The notes beneath the pieces are model-generated. The model saw only the letters and a list, made by a program, of their open reading frames with translations. It was not told where the DNA came from and ran no database searches. DNA of 64,000 nucleotides from SKPS01 sp964469215 (GTDB taxonomy: Bacteria; Bacteroidota; Bacteroidia; Bacteroidales; SKPS01), in assembly GCA_964469215.1 (NCBI GenBank), contig CAYXYB010000001.1, positions 124,001-188,000 on the forward strand. Reading direction: 5' to 3'. Below, in pieces: positions 54,724-63,632 of the stretch. Numbering within the stretch: the stretch's first letter is position 1; every line of letters starts with the position of its first letter. Both the position numbers and the translations under genes were made by a program.

Positions 54724-55359
54724 ATGGACTGGTATCAAATTGCGGCACTCGTGGCATTTATTTTCTGTCTGACGGTATCCCTGTATCACCTTGTGAGGGT
54801 AATCAGGCTTGGACGCCCTGTGGATTATGCCACCCCGGCAGGCAGTATCCCCGAAGGGGTAAGGTATTCATTCACCTCAGGGATGAATCCGAAGAAGAAA
54901 GAATCAGCATTTCTGCATCTCCCTACATATTTAGGTGGGATAATATATCATATCGGAATATTTGTATCTATACTTCTTTTTTTTATTTTGATGATTTTTC
55001 CTGCGTCGGCTTTACACCCGGTGTTTCTCATAGCTGCTGTAATACCCGCTGCAGGTGGCTTAGCCGGCACGGCACTTCTGGTAAAAAGGGCACTGAAACC
55101 CATGTTGCGCCACCTCTCCACACCCGATGACTATATCTCAAATATCCTGGTTACTCTTTTCCAGATAACGTTGGTGATTGCCATTGTTGTTCCTGCATTG
55201 ATGTGGCTCTTTTTTATCGCTTCGCTGTTTTTATGGGTCTATTTCCCGGCAGGAAAGCTGAAGCATGCCATTTATTTCTTCGCGGCGAGGTATTACCTGG
55301 GGTGGTTTTTCGGCAGTCGCGGTGTTTGGAGTAAGGGAGCAAACAGTTTAAAAAGATGA
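54724..55359 (+). CDS. NarI/DsrM-like membrane subunit
   Basis: The 211-residue protein has about five predicted helices (first YQIAALVAFIFCLTVSLYHL) and IIYHIGIF and LRHLST histidines able to bind heme b. This resembles NarI, DsrM, TmcC and QmoC-type quinone-interacting subunits, which pass electrons between menaquinone and a cytoplasmic Fe-S partner. It overlaps the next gene by 4 bp (ATGA), which encodes that partner. Family assignment is by topology and context. Confidence 0.72.
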   Translation: MDWYQIAALVAFIFCLTVSLYHLVRVIRLGRPVDYATPAGSIPEGVRYSFTSGMNPKKKESAFLHLPTYLGGIIYHIGIFVSILLFFILMIFPASALHPVFLIAAVIPAAGGLAGTALLVKRALKPMLRHLSTPDDYISNILVTLFQITLVIAIVVPALMWLFFIASLFLWVYFPAGKLKHAIYFFAARYYLGWFFGSRGVWSKGANSLKR

Positions 55360-56657
55360 AGAAGCCTGAGTCATATATCAATATAAAAGAGCTCCTGGAG
55401 CAGGAAAACAGTCGGTTACTGACCCAACTTAACAGTTGTGTTCATTGCGGACTTTGTGCTGAGAGTTGTCTTTACTACCTTGCCATGAAGGATGAGAAGT
55501 ATCTGCCTGCACACAAGGTTGAACTTGTTGCATCGTTGTACAGGCGTTACAACACTTTTGCGGGCAGGTATTTGCCATGGCTGGTGGGGGCACGCGATCT
55601 TGATGACAAGATGCTTGAAGAGCTTACAGATCTCCTTTTTGGTGCATGTACTATGTGTGGCCGCTGTGTGGCACACTGTTCAATAGGGGTTGATATTGCC
55701 CATGTGGTGCAGGTTGGCAGGGAGATACTGGTACACAACAACATGGTGCCTGCAACATTGCAGTCGACCGTGGATGCTGCACTAAAAACAGGCAACAACA
55801 TGGCTATCCCGACGGAAGAGTTTCTTGACACGATAGAGTGGATGCAGGAGGAGCTTATTGATGATCTGGGTGATAAAAATGCGAGGATACCTGTCAATGA
55901 ACCGGGAAAGAATGTCCTTTACACACTCAACCCGAGGGAGCCAAAGTTCTTCCCCCTCTCGATAGCGGCAATGGCTAAGGTATTCTATGCTGCTGGTGAA
56001 GAGTGGACTCTGTCAACGAACATGTATGACGTCACTAATTATGCTTTTTTTTCATCCAATCCTGATGAGGCTTCCGTGATTGCCCGGCGTCTTGCCGATG
56101 AGATGAATTTTATGGGTGCATCCCGCTGTGTGCTTGCTGAGTGCGGACACGGTTCCAGAGCTTTCAGATGGGAGGCTCCAAATTACCTGAAAGAGAGTTT
56201 CAGCTTCGATGTTTTAACTTCCGTTGAGCTTATGTACGAATATTTGAAGCAGGGAAGAATTAAAATGGATCCCGGCAAGTCGGGAGGAAAGTACACTCTT
56301 CATGACCCCTGTAACCTTGTTCGTAATGGTGGCGTGATCACGCAGCAACGTGAGATCCTAAGGCAGGCTACAACAGATTTTGTTGAGATGACCCCATGCG
56401 GTACTGACAACTACTGCTGTGGTGGAGGAGGGGGTCAACTTGCCATGAGCGAATACAACGACCGTAGGATGAAGATAGCCGAAATCAAGGCTGAACAGAT
56501 AAAGGCCACAGGTGCCGATATCGTTGTAACGCCCTGCCATAACTGCGTTGACCAGCTAATCCAGATCAACGGGTACTTCAAACTTGGGGTACAGATAAAG
56601 ACCCTTGCGGAGGTGGTAGCCGATGCACTGATAATTGAAAACAAACATCAATCATAA
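55356..56657 (+). CDS. HdrD/DsrK-like iron-sulfur protein
   Basis: The 433-residue protein has two ferredoxin-type [4Fe-4S] motifs near its start (CVHCGLCAESC, then CTMCGRCVAHC) and CCG-type motifs at its end (HDPCNLVRNG, then YCCGGGGGQL, then TPCHNCVDQL), the pattern that holds the noncubane cluster in HdrB/HdrD and DsrK. Such proteins reduce disulfides or trisulfides. With dsrC and a membrane subunit adjacent, the likely substrate is oxidised DsrC. TmcB and HmeD are similar alternatives. It is ~100 residues shorter than many DsrK proteins. Confidence 0.85.
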   Translation: MKKPESYINIKELLEQENSRLLTQLNSCVHCGLCAESCLYYLAMKDEKYLPAHKVELVASLYRRYNTFAGRYLPWLVGARDLDDKMLEELTDLLFGACTMCGRCVAHCSIGVDIAHVVQVGREILVHNNMVPATLQSTVDAALKTGNNMAIPTEEFLDTIEWMQEELIDDLGDKNARIPVNEPGKNVLYTLNPREPKFFPLSIAAMAKVFYAAGEEWTLSTNMYDVTNYAFFSSNPDEASVIARRLADEMNFMGASRCVLAECGHGSRAFRWEAPNYLKESFSFDVLTSVELMYEYLKQGRIKMDPGKSGGKYTLHDPCNLVRNGGVITQQREILRQATTDFVEMTPCGTDNYCCGGGGGQLAMSEYNDRRMKIAEIKAEQIKATGADIVVTPCHNCVDQLIQINGYFKLGVQIKTLAEVVADALIIENKHQS

Positions 56658-56669
56658 AAAATACAGGTG

Positions 56670-57821
56670 ATGATATATCTCGACAATTCAGCCACATCTT
56701 TTCCAAAACCCGAAGAGGTTTACAGTTTTATGTGTGATTTCTATCGCACACACGGTGTCAGCCCGGGGAGGTCAGGTTTTGATGCGGCAATAGAGACAGA
56801 GGAGGTTGTTTTCTCAACCCGCAGGCTGCTCACAGAGTTTTTCAACGGCGACGATCCCAACAGGCTCACTTTCAGTTATAATGCCAGCGACTCCCTGAAC
56901 ATGATCATTCAGGGGCTGGTTCAACAGGGGGATCATGTAATCACCACATGCCTTGAGCACAACTCTGTTCTGAGGCCTCTGCATCACCTGGAGCTGGCAG
57001 GTGTTATTGAAGTTACACACATCCCTTTCGATGATGCAGGTTATGTTGATCCGGATGATATAAAAAAAGCTATCAGAAAGAACACCCGGATGGCAGTTAT
57101 CAATCACTGCTCCAATGTTATCGGCACTGTTCAACCGATTTCAGAGATTGGCAGGATATGCCATGAAGCGGGTATTTACCTTGTTGTTGATTCAACCCAG
57201 AGTGCAGGTGTAATTCCCATTGATGTGAAAGCTATGAATATTGATGTTGTAGTGTTTACAGGTCATAAGTGCCTGATGGGCCCTACCGGAATAGGGGGAA
57301 GTTATGTTTGCCATGATGTGCCTGTGAGGTACACCCGATTTGGGGGTACCGGGGTGAGATCGGCGCAGAGGACACACCTCGAGGAGTTTCCTTACCGTCT
57401 GGAATGTGGCACTCTTAACCTTCTTGGTGTTGCCGGATTATATGCCGGCGTGAAGTGGGTTAATGCCCAGGGACCGGAAAAAATTCATGCACGCGAGATG
57501 GCATTATGGAACCGGCTGGTAAAAGGTTTGAGAAGCATTGACAAGGTTATTATCTATTGTGCAGTAAGCGATAAGAACCATAATCCGGTGCTGAGCATCA
57601 ACATCCGGGGGCTCGATTCGGGCGACGTGGGCACCATGCTCGACGTTGACCATAACATTGCGTGCCGTACAGGGTTGCAATGTGCTCCAAGGGTTCATGA
57701 GGTGATCGGCACCGACAAAATCCATGGAACGGTACGATTAAGTATCGGGCCGTTCAACACCTCTGCAGATGTTGATGCTGCAATAGCTGCCATTGAAGAG
57801 ATATCCACACTCGCCCGTTAA
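56670..57821 (+). CDS. Class V aminotransferase, cysteine desulfurase-like
   Basis: The 383-residue protein starts IYLDNSATSFPKPEEVYSFM and has the PLP lysine motif FTGHKCLMGPTGIGG and, near the end, ACRTGLQCAP-like CRTGLQCAPRVHEVIG with a candidate catalytic cysteine in the position used by SufS/CsdA group II enzymes. These enzymes release sulfur from cysteine as enzyme persulfide and alanine. Its place 12 bp after the HdrD-like gene suggests that it feeds persulfide to the DsrC module, in place of TusA. ATG 56670 was chosen over the adjacent GTG 56667. Confidence 0.82.
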   Translation: MIYLDNSATSFPKPEEVYSFMCDFYRTHGVSPGRSGFDAAIETEEVVFSTRRLLTEFFNGDDPNRLTFSYNASDSLNMIIQGLVQQGDHVITTCLEHNSVLRPLHHLELAGVIEVTHIPFDDAGYVDPDDIKKAIRKNTRMAVINHCSNVIGTVQPISEIGRICHEAGIYLVVDSTQSAGVIPIDVKAMNIDVVVFTGHKCLMGPTGIGGSYVCHDVPVRYTRFGGTGVRSAQRTHLEEFPYRLECGTLNLLGVAGLYAGVKWVNAQGPEKIHAREMALWNRLVKGLRSIDKVIIYCAVSDKNHNPVLSINIRGLDSGDVGTMLDVDHNIACRTGLQCAPRVHEVIGTDKIHGTVRLSIGPFNTSADVDAAIAAIEEISTLAR

Positions 57822-57892
57822 CTGTAACCATATTTTTAAATAACCCGGAATTCTCAACACTATTTTTGAGGTTAAAAGGTGTATATTTGACC

Positions 57893-59047
57893 ATGTTTTT
57901 CAAAGAAATACCGGGGCAGGAAGCCATCAGGGAGCGTCTGATAAAGAGCGTGACAAACAGCAGGATAAGTCATGCCCAGCTTTTCACCGGCCCTGAAGGA
58001 TCTATGAAGCTGCCTATGGCTCTCGCATACGCCAGGTTTATCTGTTGTACAGCAAGGGTTCTGCCCCCGGAGGGTGAGCCGGGAGCCGATGCATGCGGCA
58101 CATGCCCCTCATGCGTGAAATTCAACAATCTGGCACATCCTGACCTCCATTTCGTGTATCCTGTGGCGGCAAGTGAATCGGTAGAGAAGCCCTCGAGTGA
58201 TGCATATATCAGCCTATGGCGTAATATCTGGAAGGAAAAAAAGGGATTTTTCAACCTCAACGACTGGCAACTTGCCATGGAAACTGAGAACCGTCAACCG
58301 ATAATAATTGCGGAAGACTGCAACCAGATCATAAAAAAGCTAAGTTATAAACCATACGAGTCGGAGCACAAGGTTATGATAATCTGGATGGCGGAGAGGC
58401 TTTTTCATGCAGCCGCTCCACGCATTCTGAAGATCCTGGAAGAGCCTCCTGATAAAACCATCTTCATCCTTATAGCACAAAATCCATCCCTGCTTCTCAG
58501 CACAATACTCTCCCGAACGCAGGTAATAAGGTTTCCAAGTCTCAGGCATCACGACATTGTATCCTGGTTCGAAAGCAGGGGTTATAGCCACGGCAGTGCA
58601 GCATCTGCTGCAATGCTGGCGGAAGGAAATTTCATAAGGGCGATGGAGCTGATCACGTCAGGAGAATCCACATTGCAGTTTTTTTTCAACTTCAGGCAGT
58701 GGCTTCGATACTGCTTCAAGCCGCAGGCAACGTTTGCCGACCTTGTCATGCACTCGGAAATGCTTGCCGGGCTGGGAAGGGAGCAGCAGAAAAGGTTTCT
58801 AAGGTACTGCCTCGACATACTCAGGAACTGTTTCATCGCTGGCCGGACAGGAAAAATGCCGGATGGTGACACCGAAGAGGCCTTATTCATACGAAATCTT
58901 GCTCCGTATGTTCACCAAAATAATATAGCAGGTTATGAAACCCTCTTCAATGAAGCAATCTACCATATAGAAAGGAACGCCTACCCCAAGGTGTTGTTCC
59001 TCGATCTGTCCATTAAACTGGTTAAACTTATTAAAATGCCTGCGTAA
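57893..59047 (+). CDS. holB: DNA polymerase III delta' subunit (clamp-loader ATPase family)
   Basis: The 384-residue protein starts MFFKEIPGQEAIRERLIKSV and has HAQLFTGPEGSMKLPMALAY, a degenerate P-loop expected for delta', then a zinc-binding CGTCPSC and LKILEEPPDKTIFILIAQNP, the clamp-loader sensor region with LSTILSRTQVIRF (SRC-like motif, here SRT). The delta' subunit helps load the sliding clamp. I chose ATG 57893 because homology starts there; the frame is open to 57866. The gene order delta'-RicT-GldH-PBP1A is conserved in Bacteroidota. Confidence 0.88.
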   Translation: MFFKEIPGQEAIRERLIKSVTNSRISHAQLFTGPEGSMKLPMALAYARFICCTARVLPPEGEPGADACGTCPSCVKFNNLAHPDLHFVYPVAASESVEKPSSDAYISLWRNIWKEKKGFFNLNDWQLAMETENRQPIIIAEDCNQIIKKLSYKPYESEHKVMIIWMAERLFHAAAPRILKILEEPPDKTIFILIAQNPSLLLSTILSRTQVIRFPSLRHHDIVSWFESRGYSHGSAASAAMLAEGNFIRAMELITSGESTLQFFFNFRQWLRYCFKPQATFADLVMHSEMLAGLGREQQKRFLRYCLDILRNCFIAGRTGKMPDGDTEEALFIRNLAPYVHQNNIAGYETLFNEAIYHIERNAYPKVLFLDLSIKLVKLIKMPA

Positions 59048-59086
59048 GTTTTTTTTATTTAATTTTGTTCATCTATTTTATGAACA

Positions 59087-60193
59087 ATGTGCCCTCAGGA
59101 AAAAGACCTTATCAACAATATATTCCTTCCATACGGATGCTGTAAAACGCCAAAGGCATTCCAGCGCAACGACGATGTTTTCAGGGGTGGATGTGCAAAG
59201 CTTGATGTACACGACTGGCTGAAAGGGTTACCAGTAAGGGAGGTTAGCCCCGGTTTTGAAGCTGTCGAGATACGGTTCAAGAATAGCAGGAAGGAGTTCT
59301 ATCTGGCACCCAAAGAGCTCATCCTCACCATCGGTGATATTGTTGCCGTGGAAGCAGCTCCCGGTCACGACATAGGAATAATATCACTCACAGGCCAGCT
59401 GGTATATCTTCAGATGAAGAACCGAAGGTTGGATTACAAAAAGTTTGAGTTTAAAAAAGTTTACCGGAAAGCACGTTCGTCTGATCTGGAGAAATGGATT
59501 TCGGCCACCGAACTTGAAGAATCAACAAAATTTAAAGCCCGTAAAATAGTCTCCAGGCTAAGGCTTGAGATGAAGCTGAATGATGTGGAATACCAGGGTG
59601 ACAAAACCAAGGCAACCTTTTACTACACAGCCGACACCCGTATCGATTTCAGGGAGTTGATAAAGGCTCTGGCAGAGACATTCTCGATAAGGATTGAGAT
59701 GAAGCAGATTGGTGTGAGGCAGGAGGCAGCACGTCTTGGTGGTTTAGGGCCTTGTGGCCGGGAGATATGCTGTTCATCGTGGCTTACCAACTTCAGATCA
59801 GTGTCAACGAACCACGCACGGGGCCAGCAACTGTCGCTGAACCCACAGAAGCTTACAGGGCAGTGCAGCAAACTCAAATGCTGCCTCAACTATGAGTATG
59901 ACTGTTACATTGATGCTCAGAAGGATTTTCCAGACACCTCGGTGGTGCTGAAAACTCAGAAAGGCGATGCTGTCCATTACAAAACCGATGTGCACAAAAG
60001 ACTTATGTGGTTTTCATATTCAGGACAAAACGCAGGGTTTATTCCAATCTCTGTTGATGATGTCAACAGGATTATCGAAATGAATAAACGGAAACAAGCC
60101 ATTACCGCCCTCGAAGATTATCAGGCTGAACTTATCACCAGACAACTCACCGACTCATCGGCTTTACCCGATGTTTACAATGGAGCCGAATAA
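59087..60193 (+). CDS. PSP1 domain protein (RicT/YaaT-like)
   Basis: The 368-residue protein has a PSP1 C-terminal core with RQEAARLGGLGPCGREICCS and CSKLKCCLNYEYDCY. These cysteine patterns are conserved in RicT, which in Bacillus forms a Ric complex with an Fe-S cluster and affects mRNA processing. The C-terminal part ends in a short acidic tail. It sits between holB and gldH, the usual Bacteroidota context, where its own role is not established. Confidence 0.85.
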   Translation: MCPQEKDLINNIFLPYGCCKTPKAFQRNDDVFRGGCAKLDVHDWLKGLPVREVSPGFEAVEIRFKNSRKEFYLAPKELILTIGDIVAVEAAPGHDIGIISLTGQLVYLQMKNRRLDYKKFEFKKVYRKARSSDLEKWISATELEESTKFKARKIVSRLRLEMKLNDVEYQGDKTKATFYYTADTRIDFRELIKALAETFSIRIEMKQIGVRQEAARLGGLGPCGREICCSSWLTNFRSVSTNHARGQQLSLNPQKLTGQCSKLKCCLNYEYDCYIDAQKDFPDTSVVLKTQKGDAVHYKTDVHKRLMWFSYSGQNAGFIPISVDDVNRIIEMNKRKQAITALEDYQAELITRQLTDSSALPDVYNGAE

Positions 60194-60251
60194 TCTATTA
60201 CCTTGCAGGATGCCGGATAACTCTGCCGGGAATATCAAATAACAGGGAAAT

Positions 60252-60749
60252 ATGATAGCTGAAATAATTAACATCCGGTTCTGCAAGTTCTTCACAATGT
60301 GGTTAATAGCAGCGGCGTTTACTTTTACGGGTTGTGACAGCAATGTTGTATTTGAGGAAAACATACAGGTGGATGTAAACGGTTGGAACACTGCAGATTT
60401 TCAGCGATACAGCTTCAATATCAGCGACACATCGATACCTTACAACTTTTATATAGATATCAGAAACAGTGTTCAATACCCCTATTCCAACATATTTCTT
60501 TTCATAAGGACCAGGCTACCAGACGATAACTGGGCTAATGACACTCTCGATCTTTGGCTTTCTGACCCTGAGGGGAAATGGCTTGGCAAAGGTATCGGGA
60601 AGTACCGCGACAACAGGATTCTGGTAATGCCGTCATTCAGATTTCCTATGCAGGGTGAATATTTCTTTGAGATTGAGCATGCCATGCGTGAACCCGATCT
60701 TAAAGGTATTGCATCTACCGGTATCCGGGTTGAAAGAGCCACCAAATAA
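60252..60749 (+). CDS. gldH: Gliding motility lipoprotein GldH
   Basis: The 165-residue protein has a lipobox (TFTGC, Cys30) after a hydrophobic segment and the GldH-like body (NVVFEENIQVDVNGW, DTLDLWLSDPEGKWLGKGIG, FPMQGEYFFEIEHAMRE). GldH is required for gliding in Flavobacterium; in non-gliding Bacteroidota the gene is kept, perhaps for type IX secretion. It lies between RicT and PBP1A. An internal ATG at 60297 would give a shorter signal peptide. Confidence 0.9.
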   Translation: MIAEIINIRFCKFFTMWLIAAAFTFTGCDSNVVFEENIQVDVNGWNTADFQRYSFNISDTSIPYNFYIDIRNSVQYPYSNIFLFIRTRLPDDNWANDTLDLWLSDPEGKWLGKGIGKYRDNRILVMPSFRFPMQGEYFFEIEHAMREPDLKGIASTGIRVERATK

Positions 60750-60768
60750 ACATCATAAAAGTCCGGCT

Positions 60769-63006
60769 ATGTCTGACAACACGTTGATAATAAAAAAGAT
60801 AATTAAAAAGCTTTGGATCATTTACCTCTGCTGCATCTTGTTATTTATCTTGATGCTTCTACTTGCAGGGATTGGGGCATTTGGATATATGCCTGACCTT
60901 AAGGAGTTGGAGAATCCCAGAAGCCAGCTTGCTTCAGAAATCTATTCGGCCGACAGGGTGCTGTTAGGTACCTATTTTCACGAAAACAGGACTAACTCAC
61001 GGTATGAGGAGATAAGCCCAAACCTTATCAATGCTCTTGTTGCCACCGAGGATGTACGTTTCGTAAAACACTCAGGAGTAGATCCCCGATCTATGACGCG
61101 TATGGTATTCGGTGTGCTCACCTTTTCACCGCGGGGAGGTGCCAGCACCATCACTCAGCAGCTTGCCAAAAACCTTTTTCCGCGCGAACGGCGGTCGAAA
61201 TTAGGGCTGGTGCTGATGAAATTCAAGGAGTGGGTTCTGGCAGCAAAGCTTGAGAGGCGGTTCACCAAAAAAGAGATACTCACACTCTATTTCAACACAG
61301 TTTCATTTGGGAGCAACAGTTACGGGATCAAAATTGCGTCCAAGACCTATTTCGGCAAGGAGCCTGCAGATCTGAGCATTGACGAATCAGCACTGATGGT
61401 AGCACTTTTAAAAGGACCCAGCATGTACAATCCCAGGAAGCATCCTGAAAGAGCTCTTATCCGCAGGAATGTTGTACTAAAACAGATGAAGAAAGCGGGA
61501 TATATCTCTAAAGAAGAGCTTGCCGATCTATCGGAAAAAAAATTAGATATGTCGAATTACAGGCTTCTGGATCATAATACGGGTCTGGCACCCTACCTTA
61601 GGGAATATCTCAGGAGAGTGCTCACCGAGTGGAGTGATAACTACAGAAAGCCTGATGGCACCAGATACAATATTTACAAGGATGGTCTGAGGATTTACAC
61701 CACTATTGATTCAAGGATGCAGCGGTATGCCGAAGAGGCTGTTGAAGAGCACATGAAGGGGTACCTTCAGCCGGAATTTTTCAGGCACTGGAAAGGTCAT
61801 AAAAACGCACCATATTACAGGTTAAGCGAGGAGGATGTTGAAAAGCTGATAAAGCAGGCCATCAGAAGGAGTGACAGGTATATATCGATGAGGGCCGATG
61901 GAAGCAGTGACCGCGAGATTGCAGAAGCATTCACCACACCTGTTGAGATGACTGTTTTCTCATGGGACAGGGAGATAGACACAGTTATGACTCCCATAGA
62001 TTCTATAAGGTATTACAAGTTTTATCTCCGCACCGGAATGATGTCTATGGATCCTTTAACGGGGCATGTAAAAGCTTACGTTGGCGGTGTTAACTACCGG
62101 CATTTCAAATACGATCACGTTGTGGATTCACGTCGCCAGGTGGGTTCCACATTCAAACCATTTGTATATGCCATAGCCATTCAGGAGGGAGAGACACCGT
62201 GTGCTGAATATCCGAACACCCCTGTCACCATCAACCTCCCCACGGGGCAGACCTGGTCGCCCCGTAACTCAGGAAGCCATAAGGAAGGGCAGATGGTAAA
62301 CCTCAAGGAGGCCCTTGCCTACTCCATAAACAGGATTTCAGCAAGGCTTATAGACAGGTACACCCCGGCAGCTGTGGTGAAGCTGGTGCAGAACCTTGGC
62401 ATAGAATCCGACATACCTCCGGTTCCATCCATAAGCCTTGGTTCAGCCGACCTTTCGGTGATGGAGATGACTGCTGCCTATGCCGCCTTTGCCAACAAAG
62501 GTGTTTACACAAAACCTATCCTGATTACCAGGATCGAAGACCGTCACGGAACCGTACTCCAGACATTTACTTCTACCACGCACGATGCCATGAGCGAGAA
62601 GACGGCGTTTTTGATGATAGAGCTGATGAAAGGTGTGGTACAGTATGGCACAAGCGCCAGGATACGAGGCAGGTATGGCCTTAACTACCCCATTGCCGGT
62701 AAAACCGGCACCACCGATAACAACTCTGATGGATGGTTTATTGGCATTACCCCAAGCCTGGTTACCGGAGTGTGGGTTGGAGCAGAAGACCGCAGCGCCA
62801 GATTCAGAAGCACTGCATTGGGTCAGGGGGCAAACATGGCACTTCCGATCTGGGCACTCTATATGCAGAGAGTTTACCGTGATCCTAAACTAGATGTAAG
62901 CACAGAGGACTTCTTCAGGCCTGAAGACATGGAGGGGATGAATTTTAATTGCGAGGAGCTCAAACGACAGGATTACAGACCCGTACCTTACGGTGGAAAA
63001 ATATAG
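60769..63006 (+). CDS. Penicillin-binding protein 1A
   Basis: The 745-residue bifunctional enzyme has an N-terminal membrane anchor, a glycosyltransferase domain (ATEDVRFVKHSGVDPRSMTR with catalytic Glu, then GASTITQQLAKNLFP and KEILTLYFNTVSFG) and a transpeptidase domain (SKPF-like motif as GSTFKPF, YSIN, and KTGTT). It polymerises and crosslinks peptidoglycan in the periplasm. I chose ATG 60769, which gives the usual cytoplasmic tail and anchor; the frame extends to 60655 inside gldH. This is the standard neighbour of gldH. Confidence 0.95.
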   Translation: MSDNTLIIKKIIKKLWIIYLCCILLFILMLLLAGIGAFGYMPDLKELENPRSQLASEIYSADRVLLGTYFHENRTNSRYEEISPNLINALVATEDVRFVKHSGVDPRSMTRMVFGVLTFSPRGGASTITQQLAKNLFPRERRSKLGLVLMKFKEWVLAAKLERRFTKKEILTLYFNTVSFGSNSYGIKIASKTYFGKEPADLSIDESALMVALLKGPSMYNPRKHPERALIRRNVVLKQMKKAGYISKEELADLSEKKLDMSNYRLLDHNTGLAPYLREYLRRVLTEWSDNYRKPDGTRYNIYKDGLRIYTTIDSRMQRYAEEAVEEHMKGYLQPEFFRHWKGHKNAPYYRLSEEDVEKLIKQAIRRSDRYISMRADGSSDREIAEAFTTPVEMTVFSWDREIDTVMTPIDSIRYYKFYLRTGMMSMDPLTGHVKAYVGGVNYRHFKYDHVVDSRRQVGSTFKPFVYAIAIQEGETPCAEYPNTPVTINLPTGQTWSPRNSGSHKEGQMVNLKEALAYSINRISARLIDRYTPAAVVKLVQNLGIESDIPPVPSISLGSADLSVMEMTAAYAAFANKGVYTKPILITRIEDRHGTVLQTFTSTTHDAMSEKTAFLMIELMKGVVQYGTSARIRGRYGLNYPIAGKTGTTDNNSDGWFIGITPSLVTGVWVGAEDRSARFRSTALGQGANMALPIWALYMQRVYRDPKLDVSTEDFFRPEDMEGMNFNCEELKRQDYRPVPYGGKI

Positions 63007-63013
63007 AAGATTG

Positions 63014-63586
63014 TCACTTCTCAGGCAAAAGTGCAGGCGACACCTTTGAAACCACGATCTTGTAAAGGTTGATGTAACCTTTGCCTGATTCCTCAACCTG
63101 CTTCCGGTATTTTGCTATCAGAGCAAGCTGGTTGCCGTGACGATGTGTCTCCGGTTCCTCCATCCCTTCTGCATGCTGGCCTTCTTCACCCTCATCATCC
63201 GGTTGATGTTCTTCACCATCATCCTGCATCAACTCTTCCTCCCACTTATCAAGGTATGCTTTGTCGATCTTTGTTGATACCGACACCAAACCTGTCACCA
63301 TCACAACCTTGCCTAAAAGGGTGTCACTGAACTCCCCGATTTCATCTCCGGCAAAGATCTTTATACTTTCTTCAGAATGCTTCGGGCATACAAAATGGAT
63401 CTTAGCCCTGCTTCCCATACATATGTGATCTACCCTGCCAATCACATTTACCACTGTTTTGTCGAGCTGGTCGGCCTGCAAAATGAATTCAGAAACGTTT
63501 AGGGGAACCGGCTCCTGTACCTTCTGTTTAACACTGCATGATGTAAAAAACACCAAGACAATCAGAGATAACATTAATGCTTTCAT
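63014..63586 (-). CDS. Lipoprotein with OB-fold-like domain
   Basis: From ATG 63586 a signal peptide (MLSLIVLVFFTSC) ends in a lipobox. The 190-residue product has VVNVIGRVDHICMGSRAKIH and GKVVMVTGLVSVSTKID, strand patterns like an OB-fold, and a Glu-, Asp- and His-rich acidic insert that could bind divalent metal. No enzymatic motif is visible. It converges with PBP1A (8 bp apart). Confidence 0.6.
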   Translation of the reverse strand: MKALMLSLIVLVFFTSCSVKQKVQEPVPLNVSEFILQADQLDKTVVNVIGRVDHICMGSRAKIHFVCPKHSEESIKIFAGDEIGEFSDTLLGKVVMVTGLVSVSTKIDKAYLDKWEEELMQDDGEEHQPDDEGEEGQHAEGMEEPETHRHGNQLALIAKYRKQVEESGKGYINLYKIVVSKVSPALLPEK

Positions 63587-63632
63587 GGTGGTTGAATTTT
63601 TGAATTTGATTATGTAAAGAAACACATTTATT

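Noticed and set aside
57841..57892. Promoter directly before holB (TATATTTG)
   Set aside because: The -7 match lacks a TTTG at 19-21 nt and lies too close to the start codon.
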